This document shows positions 1-6,531 of a DNA stretch of 6,531 bases, one piece after another. Every line of letters begins with the position of its first letter. Positions within the stretch are counted from its first letter, which is position 1. Below the pieces are notes generated by a model. It worked only from the letters and a program-made list of their open reading frames with translations. It did not search any database and was not told the DNA's origin. The translations under genes and the position numbers were made by a program. This DNA comes from Planctomycetota bacterium (GTDB taxonomy: Bacteria > Planctomycetota > Phycisphaerae > WQYP01), in the NCBI GenBank assembly GCA_023489375.1, contig JAMDCX010000003.1, forward strand, positions 1 through 6,531. Reading direction: 5' to 3'.

Positions 1-187
1 TAAAGCAACTTGAGGTCTGGCCAATATCATCATTGCCAGGAATGCCATTGGGCGTATTGTTGTAAAGGGCCAGCACCTTGCGAATCCAATACTGGGTTTT
101 CCAGGCCGCGCCGGCAAACGGATACAGATAGGGAATGTGATTGCTGGGTTCATTGCCCTGGGCATCCTGGCCTACCATGCCGGTGAT
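1..187. repeat. Near-identical tract shared with 2576-2762 (left copy)
   Basis: Direct comparison with the paralogue at offset 2575 gives 7 mismatches in 187 bases (at 62, 76, 77, 83, 85, 89 and 95). Bases 1-61 and 96-187 are perfect matches. Similarity falls abruptly from base 188. It codes for the catalytic end of the barrel, including GNEPSNH and GNDD. The tract may continue beyond the left edge, though base 1 is as far as can be seen. Confidence 0.95.
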
Positions 188-2191
188 ATCTACATCGAAT
201 TTATTAACATGCGATGGCGCGGTAAAAAAGGCATCCAATTTCGCGATGAAGTTGCCATCGCCGCCATACAGATCAATGAGCCCCTGTACATCCTGCATAA
301 CGTTAAACGTGGCCTGCCAAGCGTCACTCTCGGCATAATCATGAGAGGTATAGTCTTCATCAGGACGAAAAGGCTGACGCCATTGGCCGTTGCGCAATTT
401 TCCTCGCATAAAGCCCGTTTGGGGATCAAAAAGATTTTTATAGTTCTGGCCGAGTCTGTAGAACATTTTGGCGTCATCATGCTTGCCGAGCAACTCGGCC
501 ATCGCTCCTACGCACCAGTAGTCGTAGGCGAAATCCAGCGTATGTGAAACACATTGCGCGCCCGGCACGGAAGCCACATAACCGCGCGTGCGGAATTGCT
601 CCTGTAAGGCCCGGTTGTTATTCGCTGTGGTCCCCACCATCGCGGTATCACGCATGGCCGCATAAACCGCCTCCACGTCGTAACCCCGGAATCCACGCAC
701 ATAAGCTCCGGTAATCATCGCCACCACATGGAACCCCATCATGGACCACGTTTCATTGCCCCATAATGGCCACATTGGCAGAGCATTGCGGTTCAGTTGC
801 CGGTAGTCCACCAGCGTCGTATTGATAATATCATTGGTGCGCTGTGGCTGCGTCAACATGATCAACGGGAACTCGCTGCGGTATATATCCCATATTGAAA
901 TAGTTGTGTAATTGGTAAAACCTGGATTCCGATGATTCTTTCTATCTTCACCGCGATACGTGCCATCCACATCATTAAATGTGGCCGGCCCCATCATGCC
1001 ATGATAGGTGCTGGTATAAAACGTCTGGGAAAGTTCTGAATTGGAGAACTGGGCGTCCAGCACGGCCAAGGCCTGATTCCATTGTGCCGATGCCGCCGCC
1101 GTCACTGTATCAAAATTCCAATGCGGCATTTCTGCCGCCAGATTTTTCCTGGCCCCGTCGATGCTGGTGCATGAAATGCCCACCCGGATGACCAGTGGTG
1201 CCCTGTTGTGGTCATGACTGAAGATTGCTTTTATTTCTGTCCCGGAGAATCGATCTCCATTTGTAGCGGCATGTATCTTGCCGTCCATCATCACATCCGC
1301 AGTGACGAATGGCTGCGAGGATTCGATGACAAAATAGACCTGCTTATTTTTCGCCCACCCATGAGTGTAACGCTTGCCACTGATACGGTTATGGCTTTCA
1401 ATGTTCAGTTCCGCATGGTATACCCGGTCGCCCAGACCATGAACCAGATTCAGAATCAAGCCGCGTCGAGTATCGTCTGGTAATACCGGATACGTATAGC
1501 GGTGCATGCCGCAGCGTGTGGTGGCGGTTAATTCAGCTTTAATCTGAGGCGTTTGCAGATAGACGCTGTAATAGCCGGCTCGCACCACTTCCTGTTGGTG
1601 GGAAAAGCTGGAGCAATAGCCATGGTTCCCGCCTCTGGAAACCCAGCCGGAATCCGCTCCCAGGGCCGCCAGTTGGGCTTCATGCTCCTGGCCTGGCATA
1701 CCAGCGTTCCAGTTCCAATTGCGTCCCTCCACCATGGGCATGATCAGCACATCCCCCAAGCCCACACCACCGGTACCGGAAATGTGGGTATGGCTGAATC
1801 CGATGATCGTGGTATCCGGATAATGGTAACCACCACAATGATCCCAAAAATAAGAATTCCAGGCTTGCCCCCGATTTCTACCCGTTGCCTCATCCGGCCC
1901 TGCGGTGTCCGGACTTAATTGCACCAGACCAAATGGGGCCGTGGCTCCGGGAAATGTGTGGCCATGCCAGCCCGTGCCGATGATGGGTCGAACAAGATTG
2001 GATCGGTTGGGAAATGGCGAAAGCCCCTGTGCTCTGGCCAGCTGTCCCACGATCGAATCAAACGGATTGGCGCGCAGTTTCGAGGCCGTTAAAGAACCGA
2101 CGGTAACCGACGCGGCCGCCGTTGCTGCGAATTGTAACATTTTCCGGCGCGTCAGTCCGTGGAAAGTCTTCTCATTGTCGCACGAATTCAT
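1..2191 (-). CDS. GH92 family putative alpha-mannosidase, downstream tandem copy (partial, C-terminus outside window)
   Basis: Likely calcium-dependent, inverting exo-alpha-mannosidase removing terminal alpha-mannose outside the cytoplasm. I translated all 730 codons in the window and found no stop or frameshift; the frame runs off the left edge, so the gene is cut rather than broken. Family landmarks in order: GTGWHGHTFPGAT (72-84) and GFSHTHISG (131-139) in the N-terminal beta-sandwich; NPGFTNYTTISIWDI at the entry to the (alpha/alpha)6 barrel; GNETW with E480; AESDAW with E621; GNEPSNH with E681; GNDD with D721-D722. By spacing against the characterised enzyme BT3990 (acid Glu533, base Asp644), E621 is the likely general acid and D722 the likely base; this mapping is inference. 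The ATG is chosen because it has a good AAGGAA ribosome site and is followed by a Tat signal (RR at 15-16). It starts 70 bases after the paralogous upstream gene. Linkage specificity (alpha-1,2, 1,3, 1,4 or 1,6) cannot be read from the sequence. Confidence 0.93.
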   Translation of the reverse strand, partial: MNSCDNEKTFHGLTRRKMLQFAATAAASVTVGSLTASKLRANPFDSIVGQLARAQGLSPFPNRSNLVRPIIGTGWHGHTFPGATAPFGLVQLSPDTAGPDEATGRNRGQAWNSYFWDHCGGYHYPDTTIIGFSHTHISGTGGVGLGDVLIMPMVEGRNWNWNAGMPGQEHEAQLAALGADSGWVSRGGNHGYCSSFSHQQEVVRAGYYSVYLQTPQIKAELTATTRCGMHRYTYPVLPDDTRRGLILNLVHGLGDRVYHAELNIESHNRISGKRYTHGWAKNKQVYFVIESSQPFVTADVMMDGKIHAATNGDRFSGTEIKAIFSHDHNRAPLVIRVGISCTSIDGARKNLAAEMPHWNFDTVTAAASAQWNQALAVLDAQFSNSELSQTFYTSTYHGMMGPATFNDVDGTYRGEDRKNHRNPGFTNYTTISIWDIYRSEFPLIMLTQPQRTNDIINTTLVDYRQLNRNALPMWPLWGNETWSMMGFHVVAMITGAYVRGFRGYDVEAVYAAMRDTAMVGTTANNNRALQEQFRTRGYVASVPGAQCVSHTLDFAYDYWCVGAMAELLGKHDDAKMFYRLGQNYKNLFDPQTGFMRGKLRNGQWRQPFRPDEDYTSHDYAESDAWQATFNVMQDVQGLIDLYGGDGNFIAKLDAFFTAPSHVNKFDVDITGMVGQDAQGNEPSNHIPYLYPFAGAAWKTQYWIRKVLALYNNTPNGIPGNDDIGQTSSCF
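2069..2191 (-). other. Tat signal peptide of the downstream GH92 protein, no lipobox
   Basis: Residues 1-41 show a polar n-region, the twin-arginine motif T-R-R-K-M-L-Q (RR at 15-16), and an alanine-rich hydrophobic stretch around residues 20-34. Cleavage could fall after A36 or A41; neither is a clean A-x-A site, so the exact point is uncertain. There is no cysteine in a lipobox context, unlike the upstream paralogue. The folded enzyme is therefore expected to be exported by Tat and released as a soluble protein. Confidence 0.7.
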
Positions 2192-2196
2192 TGGTA

Positions 2197-2202
2197 TTCC
2201 TT
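2197..2202 (-). promoter_or_regulatory. Ribosome binding site of the downstream GH92 gene
   Basis: On the minus strand AAGGAA lies five bases (TACCA) before the ATG at 2191-2189. It is a good Shine-Dalgarno match and supports this start. It sits within the 70-base gap after the upstream GH92 stop, where I see no hairpin with a T-run, which fits co-transcription. Confidence 0.7.
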
Positions 2203-2261
2203 ATTCTCAAAACCGTGGCCATAACAACTTCATTGATTGATCTTTCCTGTGCCGCCCCTTG

Positions 2262-4769
2262 TCACCGCACCAAGCCCGAAGGTGGGCGATCCGCCTTGGC
2301 TGCAGCCCACTCCTTATTGGGCTTATGGCCCATGCGGAAATACAATTCGCCGCCGGCGACAATATCCGCATGGGTAAACCACGAGCGCGTTAATTCTTTG
2401 CCATTGAGTTTGGCACTTTGAATGTAACAGTTTTCAGGAGAATTATTATCTGCAATGATACTGAAGGTCGTGCCCGTGGCCGGATTATTTATTTTAGCGC
2501 GATTCACCAGCGGGCTGCCGATCACATACACGCCCGTGGCGGCATTGACCGGATAAAACCCCATGGCCCCAAGTGTAAAGCAACTTGAGGTCTGGCCAAT
2601 ATCATCATTGCCAGGAATGCCATTGGGCGTATTGTTATAAAGGGCCAGCATTTTGCGCACCCAGTACTGCGTTTTCCAGGCCGCGCCGGCAAACGGATAC
2701 AGATAGGGAATGTGATTGCTGGGTTCATTGCCCTGGGCATCCTGGCCTACCATGCCGGTGATCGCCGGCAATGTGTTAATCACTCTGGATGGCGCGGTAA
2801 AAAAGGCGTCGAGTTTGGCAATAAACTGCTGATCGCCGCCGTACAGATCAATAAGGCCCTGTACGTCGTGCATGACATCAAACGTGACCTCCCAGCCATC
2901 GGCTTCCGTGTAATCCTGCCAGTATTCTTCATCCGGGCGGAAAGGTTCGCGCCATTGGCCGTTCGCCAGTTTGCCGCGCATAAAACCTGTTTTGGAATCA
3001 AAGACATTTTTATAGTTCTGTCCCCACTTATAAAACTTTTTTGCATCTTCGTGCCTGCCCAGTAATTCCGCCATAGCTCCCACACACCAGTAGTCATACG
3101 CATAATCCAGGGTTCGCGAGACGGATTGCTTTCCCGGACCGCTTCTCATCTCGCTGGGCGTGGCGGGGCCGGAAATCACGTAACCACACCGCCGGAATTG
3201 TTCCTGCAATTCCCTGTTGCCGTTGTAAGTGGCTCCGACCATGGCGGTATCCCGCATGGCGGCGTAAACCGCTTCGACATCATAACCTCGAAAACCACGC
3301 GTATAGGCCCCCAGAATCATCGCCACCGCATGAAACCCGGTCATGGCCCAGGTTTCGTTGGCCCATAATGGCCAGATCGGCAGCGTATGCTGATTCAACT
3401 GGCGATAGTCCGCCAGCAGCGTATTGATAATGTCATTGGTGCGCTGCGGGCTGGTCAACATGATAAACGGAAATTCACCCCGGAAAATATCCCAGATCGA
3501 AATGGTCGTGTAATTGGTGAAACCGGGATTGGCGTGATTTTTATGATCTTCGCCGCGATACTTTCCATCCACATCATTAAAGGTGGTCGGGCCCATCATG
3601 CAATGATAAACGCCGGTGTAGAATGTCTGGGTCAATTCCGTGGTGGAAAAATTCGCATCCAATGTGGCCAAGGCCTTATTCCACGTCTGTTCTGCCTGCT
3701 GATGTATGACGTCAAAATCAAAATGCGGAATTTCCGACTGCAAATTTTTGCGTGCTCCTTCAATGCCGGTGCCAGAAATGCCCACTTTAATCACCAGCGG
3801 TTCTTCCGTCCGAGTTTGATAATTAAACACGGCTCTGAGGCGCGGGCCGGGTATCAGTCCGATCTGTCCAGTCTGAATTTTGCCATTCTGTTGCACCTTG
3901 CAGGATTTAAAAGGGCGTGAGAACTCCAGAACAAAATAAACCTGCCGATCACGTGCCCAGCCATGTGTGCCGCGATAACCGCTGATGGTGGTGGAATTTT
4001 CAATATGCAGTTGCGCCTCATAAACCGTTTCACCGATCAGTCCGTGCACCAGATCAACCATGACATGGCCGTGATCACTGTTGGGAAACGAGTAGCGGTG
4101 CATGCCGCAGCGCGCTGTGGCCGTGAGTTCCGCCACGACACCGTAATCCTCCAGCAATACCCGGTAATACCCCGCCCGCGCTGTTTCATGCTGATGTGAG
4201 AACCGTGAAGAATATCCTTTTTCGCGTGACACCCAGCCGGAATCCGGCCCCAGGACCTGAATCTGCGCTTCATGCTCAAACCCCGGCGCACCGGCGTTCC
4301 ACCGCACCGGTCCAATTCCCGGCATCAGCATCACATCGCCGAGTTCTCTGCCGCCCGTACCGGAAATATGCGTGTGGCTGAAACCGTTGATGATGTTATC
4401 CCCATAGTAATAGCCGCCGCAATGATCCTGATCGTATATGAGTAAATCCGTTCCCAGCCCGCCACGATACCATTTGGCAATCGCCGGCCCCGCCGTGTCC
4501 GGACTGAGTTGCACCAGGCCAAACGGCGTGGTGGCTCCGGGAAACGTGTGAATGTACCAGCCCGTGCCGATCATGGGTCGAACCTGTCCTGCAAAACGTC
4601 CCATGGCCGGGGGGGTGCCGACCACATTGGCAATGCCACCGGTGTTAGTGAATCCTGATTCCGCGGCACAACCGCTTATCAGCGAGCTGACTGCCGCGGC
4701 TCCCGCCGCCGCCATGCACGCCTTGAGAAAATCACGCCTCTGAAGATTATTGATACTCTGCTGTGTCAT
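2262..4769 (-). CDS. GH92 family putative alpha-mannosidase, upstream tandem copy (complete, Tat lipoprotein)
   Basis: Complete 835-residue GH92 protein, somewhat longer than the usual 700-780 because of its signal and N-terminal linker. Predicted calcium-dependent, inverting exo-alpha-mannosidase. Landmarks: GTGWYIHTFPGAT (68-80), DHCGGY and GFSHTHISGTGG in the N-terminal beta-sandwich; then the barrel with NPGFTNYTTISIWDI, NETW (E472), TEADGW (E622), GNEPSNH (E682) and GNDDIGQ (D722-D723). E622 and D723 are the likely acid and base by spacing to BT3990 Glu533 and Asp644 (inference). The N-terminus has a Tat motif and a lipobox. It is about two-thirds to three-quarters identical by eye to the downstream copy, with a seven-residue longer loop in the region after residue 535. 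Departures from the usual motifs include QTSSCF where QMSAW is typical and YDYW where YDDW is typical. It starts 161 bases after the GxGYxYP gene. Start ATG has only a weak ribosome site, but the Tat motif 10 codons in supports it. Confidence 0.95.
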   Translation of the reverse strand: MTQQSINNLQRRDFLKACMAAAGAAAVSSLISGCAAESGFTNTGGIANVVGTPPAMGRFAGQVRPMIGTGWYIHTFPGATTPFGLVQLSPDTAGPAIAKWYRGGLGTDLLIYDQDHCGGYYYGDNIINGFSHTHISGTGGRELGDVMLMPGIGPVRWNAGAPGFEHEAQIQVLGPDSGWVSREKGYSSRFSHQHETARAGYYRVLLEDYGVVAELTATARCGMHRYSFPNSDHGHVMVDLVHGLIGETVYEAQLHIENSTTISGYRGTHGWARDRQVYFVLEFSRPFKSCKVQQNGKIQTGQIGLIPGPRLRAVFNYQTRTEEPLVIKVGISGTGIEGARKNLQSEIPHFDFDVIHQQAEQTWNKALATLDANFSTTELTQTFYTGVYHCMMGPTTFNDVDGKYRGEDHKNHANPGFTNYTTISIWDIFRGEFPFIMLTSPQRTNDIINTLLADYRQLNQHTLPIWPLWANETWAMTGFHAVAMILGAYTRGFRGYDVEAVYAAMRDTAMVGATYNGNRELQEQFRRCGYVISGPATPSEMRSGPGKQSVSRTLDYAYDYWCVGAMAELLGRHEDAKKFYKWGQNYKNVFDSKTGFMRGKLANGQWREPFRPDEEYWQDYTEADGWEVTFDVMHDVQGLIDLYGGDQQFIAKLDAFFTAPSRVINTLPAITGMVGQDAQGNEPSNHIPYLYPFAGAAWKTQYWVRKMLALYNNTPNGIPGNDDIGQTSSCFTLGAMGFYPVNAATGVYVIGSPLVNRAKINNPATGTTFSIIADNNSPENCYIQSAKLNGKELTRSWFTHADIVAGGELYFRMGHKPNKEWAAAKADRPPSGLVR
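2576..2762. repeat. Near-identical tract shared with 1-187 (right copy)
   Basis: Right partner of the shared tract, lying inside the complete GH92 gene and in the same orientation and reading frame. The perfect 92-base run is 2671-2762 and the perfect 61-base run is 2576-2636. The rest of the two genes differs much more, including at synonymous sites. Confidence 0.95.
4668..4769 (-). other. Tat lipoprotein signal peptide of the upstream GH92 protein
   Basis: Residues 1-34 contain Q-R-R-D-F-L-K (RR at 11-12), close to the Tat consensus S/T-R-R-x-F-L-K, then an alanine-rich hydrophobic segment (17-31) and the lipobox L-I-S-G-C with C34 as the predicted lipidated residue. This predicts Tat export followed by signal peptidase II cleavage and membrane anchoring. 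The residue after the cysteine is alanine, not aspartate, so in a Gram-negative cell the outer membrane is possible; which membrane face it occupies cannot be told. Confidence 0.8.
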
Positions 4770-4930
4770 GGGTTATTCTTTAAGTCAAAATACTTTACCA
4801 AAAATTACACCTATAAAATCATATACGTCATCCGGCGTGGAATGGATCGCCAACGATAGCTGCTGTAAAATTCATACGGAGTTCCATTAGCCCACCGCGC
4901 AGTATCATAAGCGATGGACATTTGGTAATA
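4770..4930. other. AT-richer gap between the GxGYxYP and GH92 genes
   Basis: This 161-base gap is AT-richer than the flanking genes, especially 4770-4830. I see no stable hairpin followed by a T-run and no clear -35/-10 pair, so neither a terminator nor a promoter is called. It contains a 36-codon minus-strand reading frame (4811-4921), in the frame of the preceding gene, described under findings. Size and lack of a terminator are compatible with one transcript, but an internal promoter of a non-standard type cannot be excluded. Confidence 0.5.
4776..4781 (-). promoter_or_regulatory. Weak ribosome binding site of the upstream GH92 gene
   Basis: Minus-strand AAAGAA lies six bases before the ATG at 4769-4767. 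It is a weak Shine-Dalgarno match without the GG core, in clear contrast to the AAGGAA of the downstream copy, so the two paralogues may be translated at different rates. Confidence 0.35.
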
Positions 4931-6531
4931 CTATTTTCCACTATGCGCTTCGCGGTACAATGCGTAAAGCTGCGAGGGCGTGACATCCACATAATCCGGC
5001 CCCAGTGTTTTAAGCAGCCGATACAGACGGTGCGGACCCATAAACCAATTACAGATAAAGACATTCATAAATCGCGGATGTTTCTTTCCCAGATGGTTGC
5101 GGATTTGTTTGACCAAATAGGGTATCTCCCTGGCCTTATTTCGGGTCCAATTGGTGCCGGCCCGAAATACCACCTGTCCGCTCGGCAGTTGATACGTAAT
5201 TCGGTGATAGCCCTTTTCTCCCGCATAACCATAATCCGGCATCAGAAATTTTATCTGTGGCAACGCCGCCGCCACCCTGGCAATATCCCGTACCTGCATA
5301 CGCCTGTCGGCGAAAGCCTGATGCACCCGCAGGGTTTTCATATCCATACGCCGCATATAACGCCAGGTCCAACGGTAAAAAGTCTTCAGCGCCCCCGACC
5401 GGTCACGCAAACGATCCGCCCAGACGGACGGATACATGTAACCTAACCCGGAAACGCCGGCCAGAAATTCATCCTTCGGCCCGGCATGTTGGTAATACCA
5501 CCGGGCCAGGGTGGGCGCCACGTCAATGAGTGTCGGCCCCATGGCCCAGCCCAGCGCGAACTTGCCGTGATAGCGGCTTTTAAACCACTTCCGGAAAAAG
5601 TCATCCCAGGTATTGAGATTGTCACCATCCGAAATCGTCAGCGATATATAAAACTTGGAACGATTCAGCTTCGGGGCAGGGGCGAACTTCTGCCGCAACT
5701 GCGCCAGCGGCACGCCGCTGAAGACCGAAAAATTGTGCACCTGAGTGCTGACCACCGTTACCTTGCCGTATTCCGAGCCCAGCTTTACTCCCGGCCCTTC
5801 ACCCAGGCCGTAGCCGATACCATTCCACCAGAAACCACGCACCACCCCCATCAGCGGTGTGGCCGCAAATAGTTTCTCGATCTGTCGCTTTTCCCCCGCC
5901 ATGTTCGCCCCGGGTTCGTGCTGTTCCTTCGGCCCGGTGACCCAGAACGTGATGCCGCGAGCCGCGATGATCTGATCCTCCGAGCCGCCGCCTAGAATGG
6001 AAGGCGACAAACAGGTAAATAAAAACGGATTCATCCGCGGAACCAGCTTCGTCCGCAGGTAACGCAGAGCCGCGACATCATTGTTGAACTTCCCACGCAA
6101 ATCCACCTTGATCGGAAGATGCAGCCGCTTCGCCAATTGCGGCGTGGCCACCACCAAGTTATCGACGGTCGCCACGTCCACCGCGATATCCGGGGAAATA
6201 TATACCTTCGGATCCGGCACCACCACACCCTGGATGGCGCTGCGGAAAATCTTGACCAGCGACAGGGGGTTCTTCACCTGGATCGGCTTGCCCGTGGAAC
6301 CCTGCTTTTCCAACTGTTTGAGCCAGAAAATATCATCCGGTCCCCATACCAGATAAATGCGTGGCTGCTTGCGATTAACAATGCCCTGCAAGGTTACCAG
6401 CAGACGCTGCTGATCTGCAGAGAGTTTTCCGATATTGGCCACGTATAAGTGCCGCGCCGGCGGCGGCATTTTGGGTTGAAATGTCGGATAGGGCCGGGCC
6501 ACCTTGGGCAGTACCAGATTACGTAAAGGCG
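4931..6531 (-). CDS. GxGYxYP-family putative glycoside hydrolase (partial, N-terminus outside window)
   Basis: Member of the family named for its GxGYxYP motif (Pfam GxGYxYP and GxGYxYP_N), annotated as putative glycoside hydrolase; I know of no firmly established reaction. Numbering from the GTG at 6502-6500: the N-terminal domain begins with LYVANIGKLSADQQ and LQGIVNRKQPRIYL (about 19-52); a glycine-rich stretch GGGSEDQ follows; SDGDN is at 291-295; the name motif appears exactly as GLGYMYP at 352-358. The stop is TAG at 4933-4931, after LYREAHSGK. The frame stays open upstream of the GTG to the window edge (reading PLRNLVLPK before it), with no ATG and no ribosome site, and starting at the GTG would leave no signal peptide. 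I therefore take the true start to be outside the window. The position upstream of two exported GH92 enzymes suggests a role in the same alpha-mannoside breakdown, perhaps on a backbone or decorated linkage the GH92 enzymes cannot cut; that is inference. Confidence 0.88.
   Translation of the reverse strand, partial: PLRNLVLPKVARPYPTFQPKMPPPARHLYVANIGKLSADQQRLLVTLQGIVNRKQPRIYLVWGPDDIFWLKQLEKQGSTGKPIQVKNPLSLVKIFRSAIQGVVVPDPKVYISPDIAVDVATVDNLVVATPQLAKRLHLPIKVDLRGKFNNDVAALRYLRTKLVPRMNPFLFTCLSPSILGGGSEDQIIAARGITFWVTGPKEQHEPGANMAGEKRQIEKLFAATPLMGVVRGFWWNGIGYGLGEGPGVKLGSEYGKVTVVSTQVHNFSVFSGVPLAQLRQKFAPAPKLNRSKFYISLTISDGDNLNTWDDFFRKWFKSRYHGKFALGWAMGPTLIDVAPTLARWYYQHAGPKDEFLAGVSGLGYMYPSVWADRLRDRSGALKTFYRWTWRYMRRMDMKTLRVHQAFADRRMQVRDIARVAAALPQIKFLMPDYGYAGEKGYHRITYQLPSGQVVFRAGTNWTRNKAREIPYLVKQIRNHLGKKHPRFMNVFICNWFMGPHRLYRLLKTLGPDYVDVTPSQLYALYREAHSGK

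Noticed and set aside
137..547. Plus-strand frame whose N-terminus recurs at 2712-3065, resembling a conserved small gene
   Set aside because: The resemblance (both begin MIAGFIALGILAYHAGD) simply follows from the near-identical GH92 tracts on the opposite strand; similarity collapses where those diverge.
1..2191. Downstream GH92 copy as a decayed pseudogene
   Set aside because: I read every codon in the window: there is no internal stop and the frame at the start agrees with the frame at base 2. All expected family motifs are present. The gene is only cut by the window edge.
2192..2261. Terminator between the two GH92 genes
   Set aside because: No stem-loop followed by a T-run is visible on either strand in these 70 bases.
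3387..3920. Plus-strand open frame of 177 codons
   Set aside because: It lies entirely antisense to the complete GH92 gene, has no recognisable protein features, and is explained by the codon composition of the true gene.
4770..4930. Promoter for the upstream GH92 gene (TTTACA, TATATGATTTTATA and similar AT-rich strings on the minus strand)
   Set aside because: No -35-like and -10-like pair has acceptable spacing and match, and AT-rich strings are expected in such a gap.
4922..5446. Plus-strand open frame of 174 codons
   Set aside because: It is antisense to the GxGYxYP gene across conserved motifs on the other strand, with no domain-like sequence of its own.

Overview
The window carries three genes, all read from the minus strand, plus two short gaps. 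In transcription order (right to left) they are a GxGYxYP-family putative carbohydrate-active protein (6531 down to 4931, its start lying beyond the right edge), a complete glycoside hydrolase family 92 (GH92) protein of 835 residues (4769 to 2262), and a second, paralogous GH92 protein (2191 down to 1), whose last ~100 residues lie beyond the left edge. No RNA gene, mobile element or CRISPR array is visible.

GH92 enzymes are calcium-dependent, inverting exo-alpha-mannosidases, so the locus looks like part of a cluster for trimming alpha-mannose from mannans or N-glycan-like glycans outside the cytoplasm. Both GH92 proteins begin with a twin-arginine (Tat) signal. The upstream copy also has a lipobox (LISGC) and should be membrane-anchored; the downstream copy has none and should be soluble. 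The GxGYxYP protein is of unproven activity, but its family is annotated as a putative glycoside hydrolase. The gaps (161 and 70 bases) show no convincing terminator, so co-transcription is likely.

The two GH92 genes are a tandem duplication. Most of their length has diverged, but the stretch coding for the catalytic end of the barrel (1-187 against 2576-2762) is nearly identical, including a perfect 92-base run with a sharp edge. This suggests recent gene conversion. Both copies share the same departures from the usual GH92 active-site motifs as I remember them, so they form their own sub-lineage.

The organism cannot be fixed from this window. Moderate GC, Tat-exported glycoside hydrolases, a Tat lipoprotein and a GH92/GxGYxYP pairing would fit a Planctomycetota or Verrucomicrobiota-like environmental bacterium, or possibly Acidobacteriota or Bacteroidota. 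This is a low-confidence inference.
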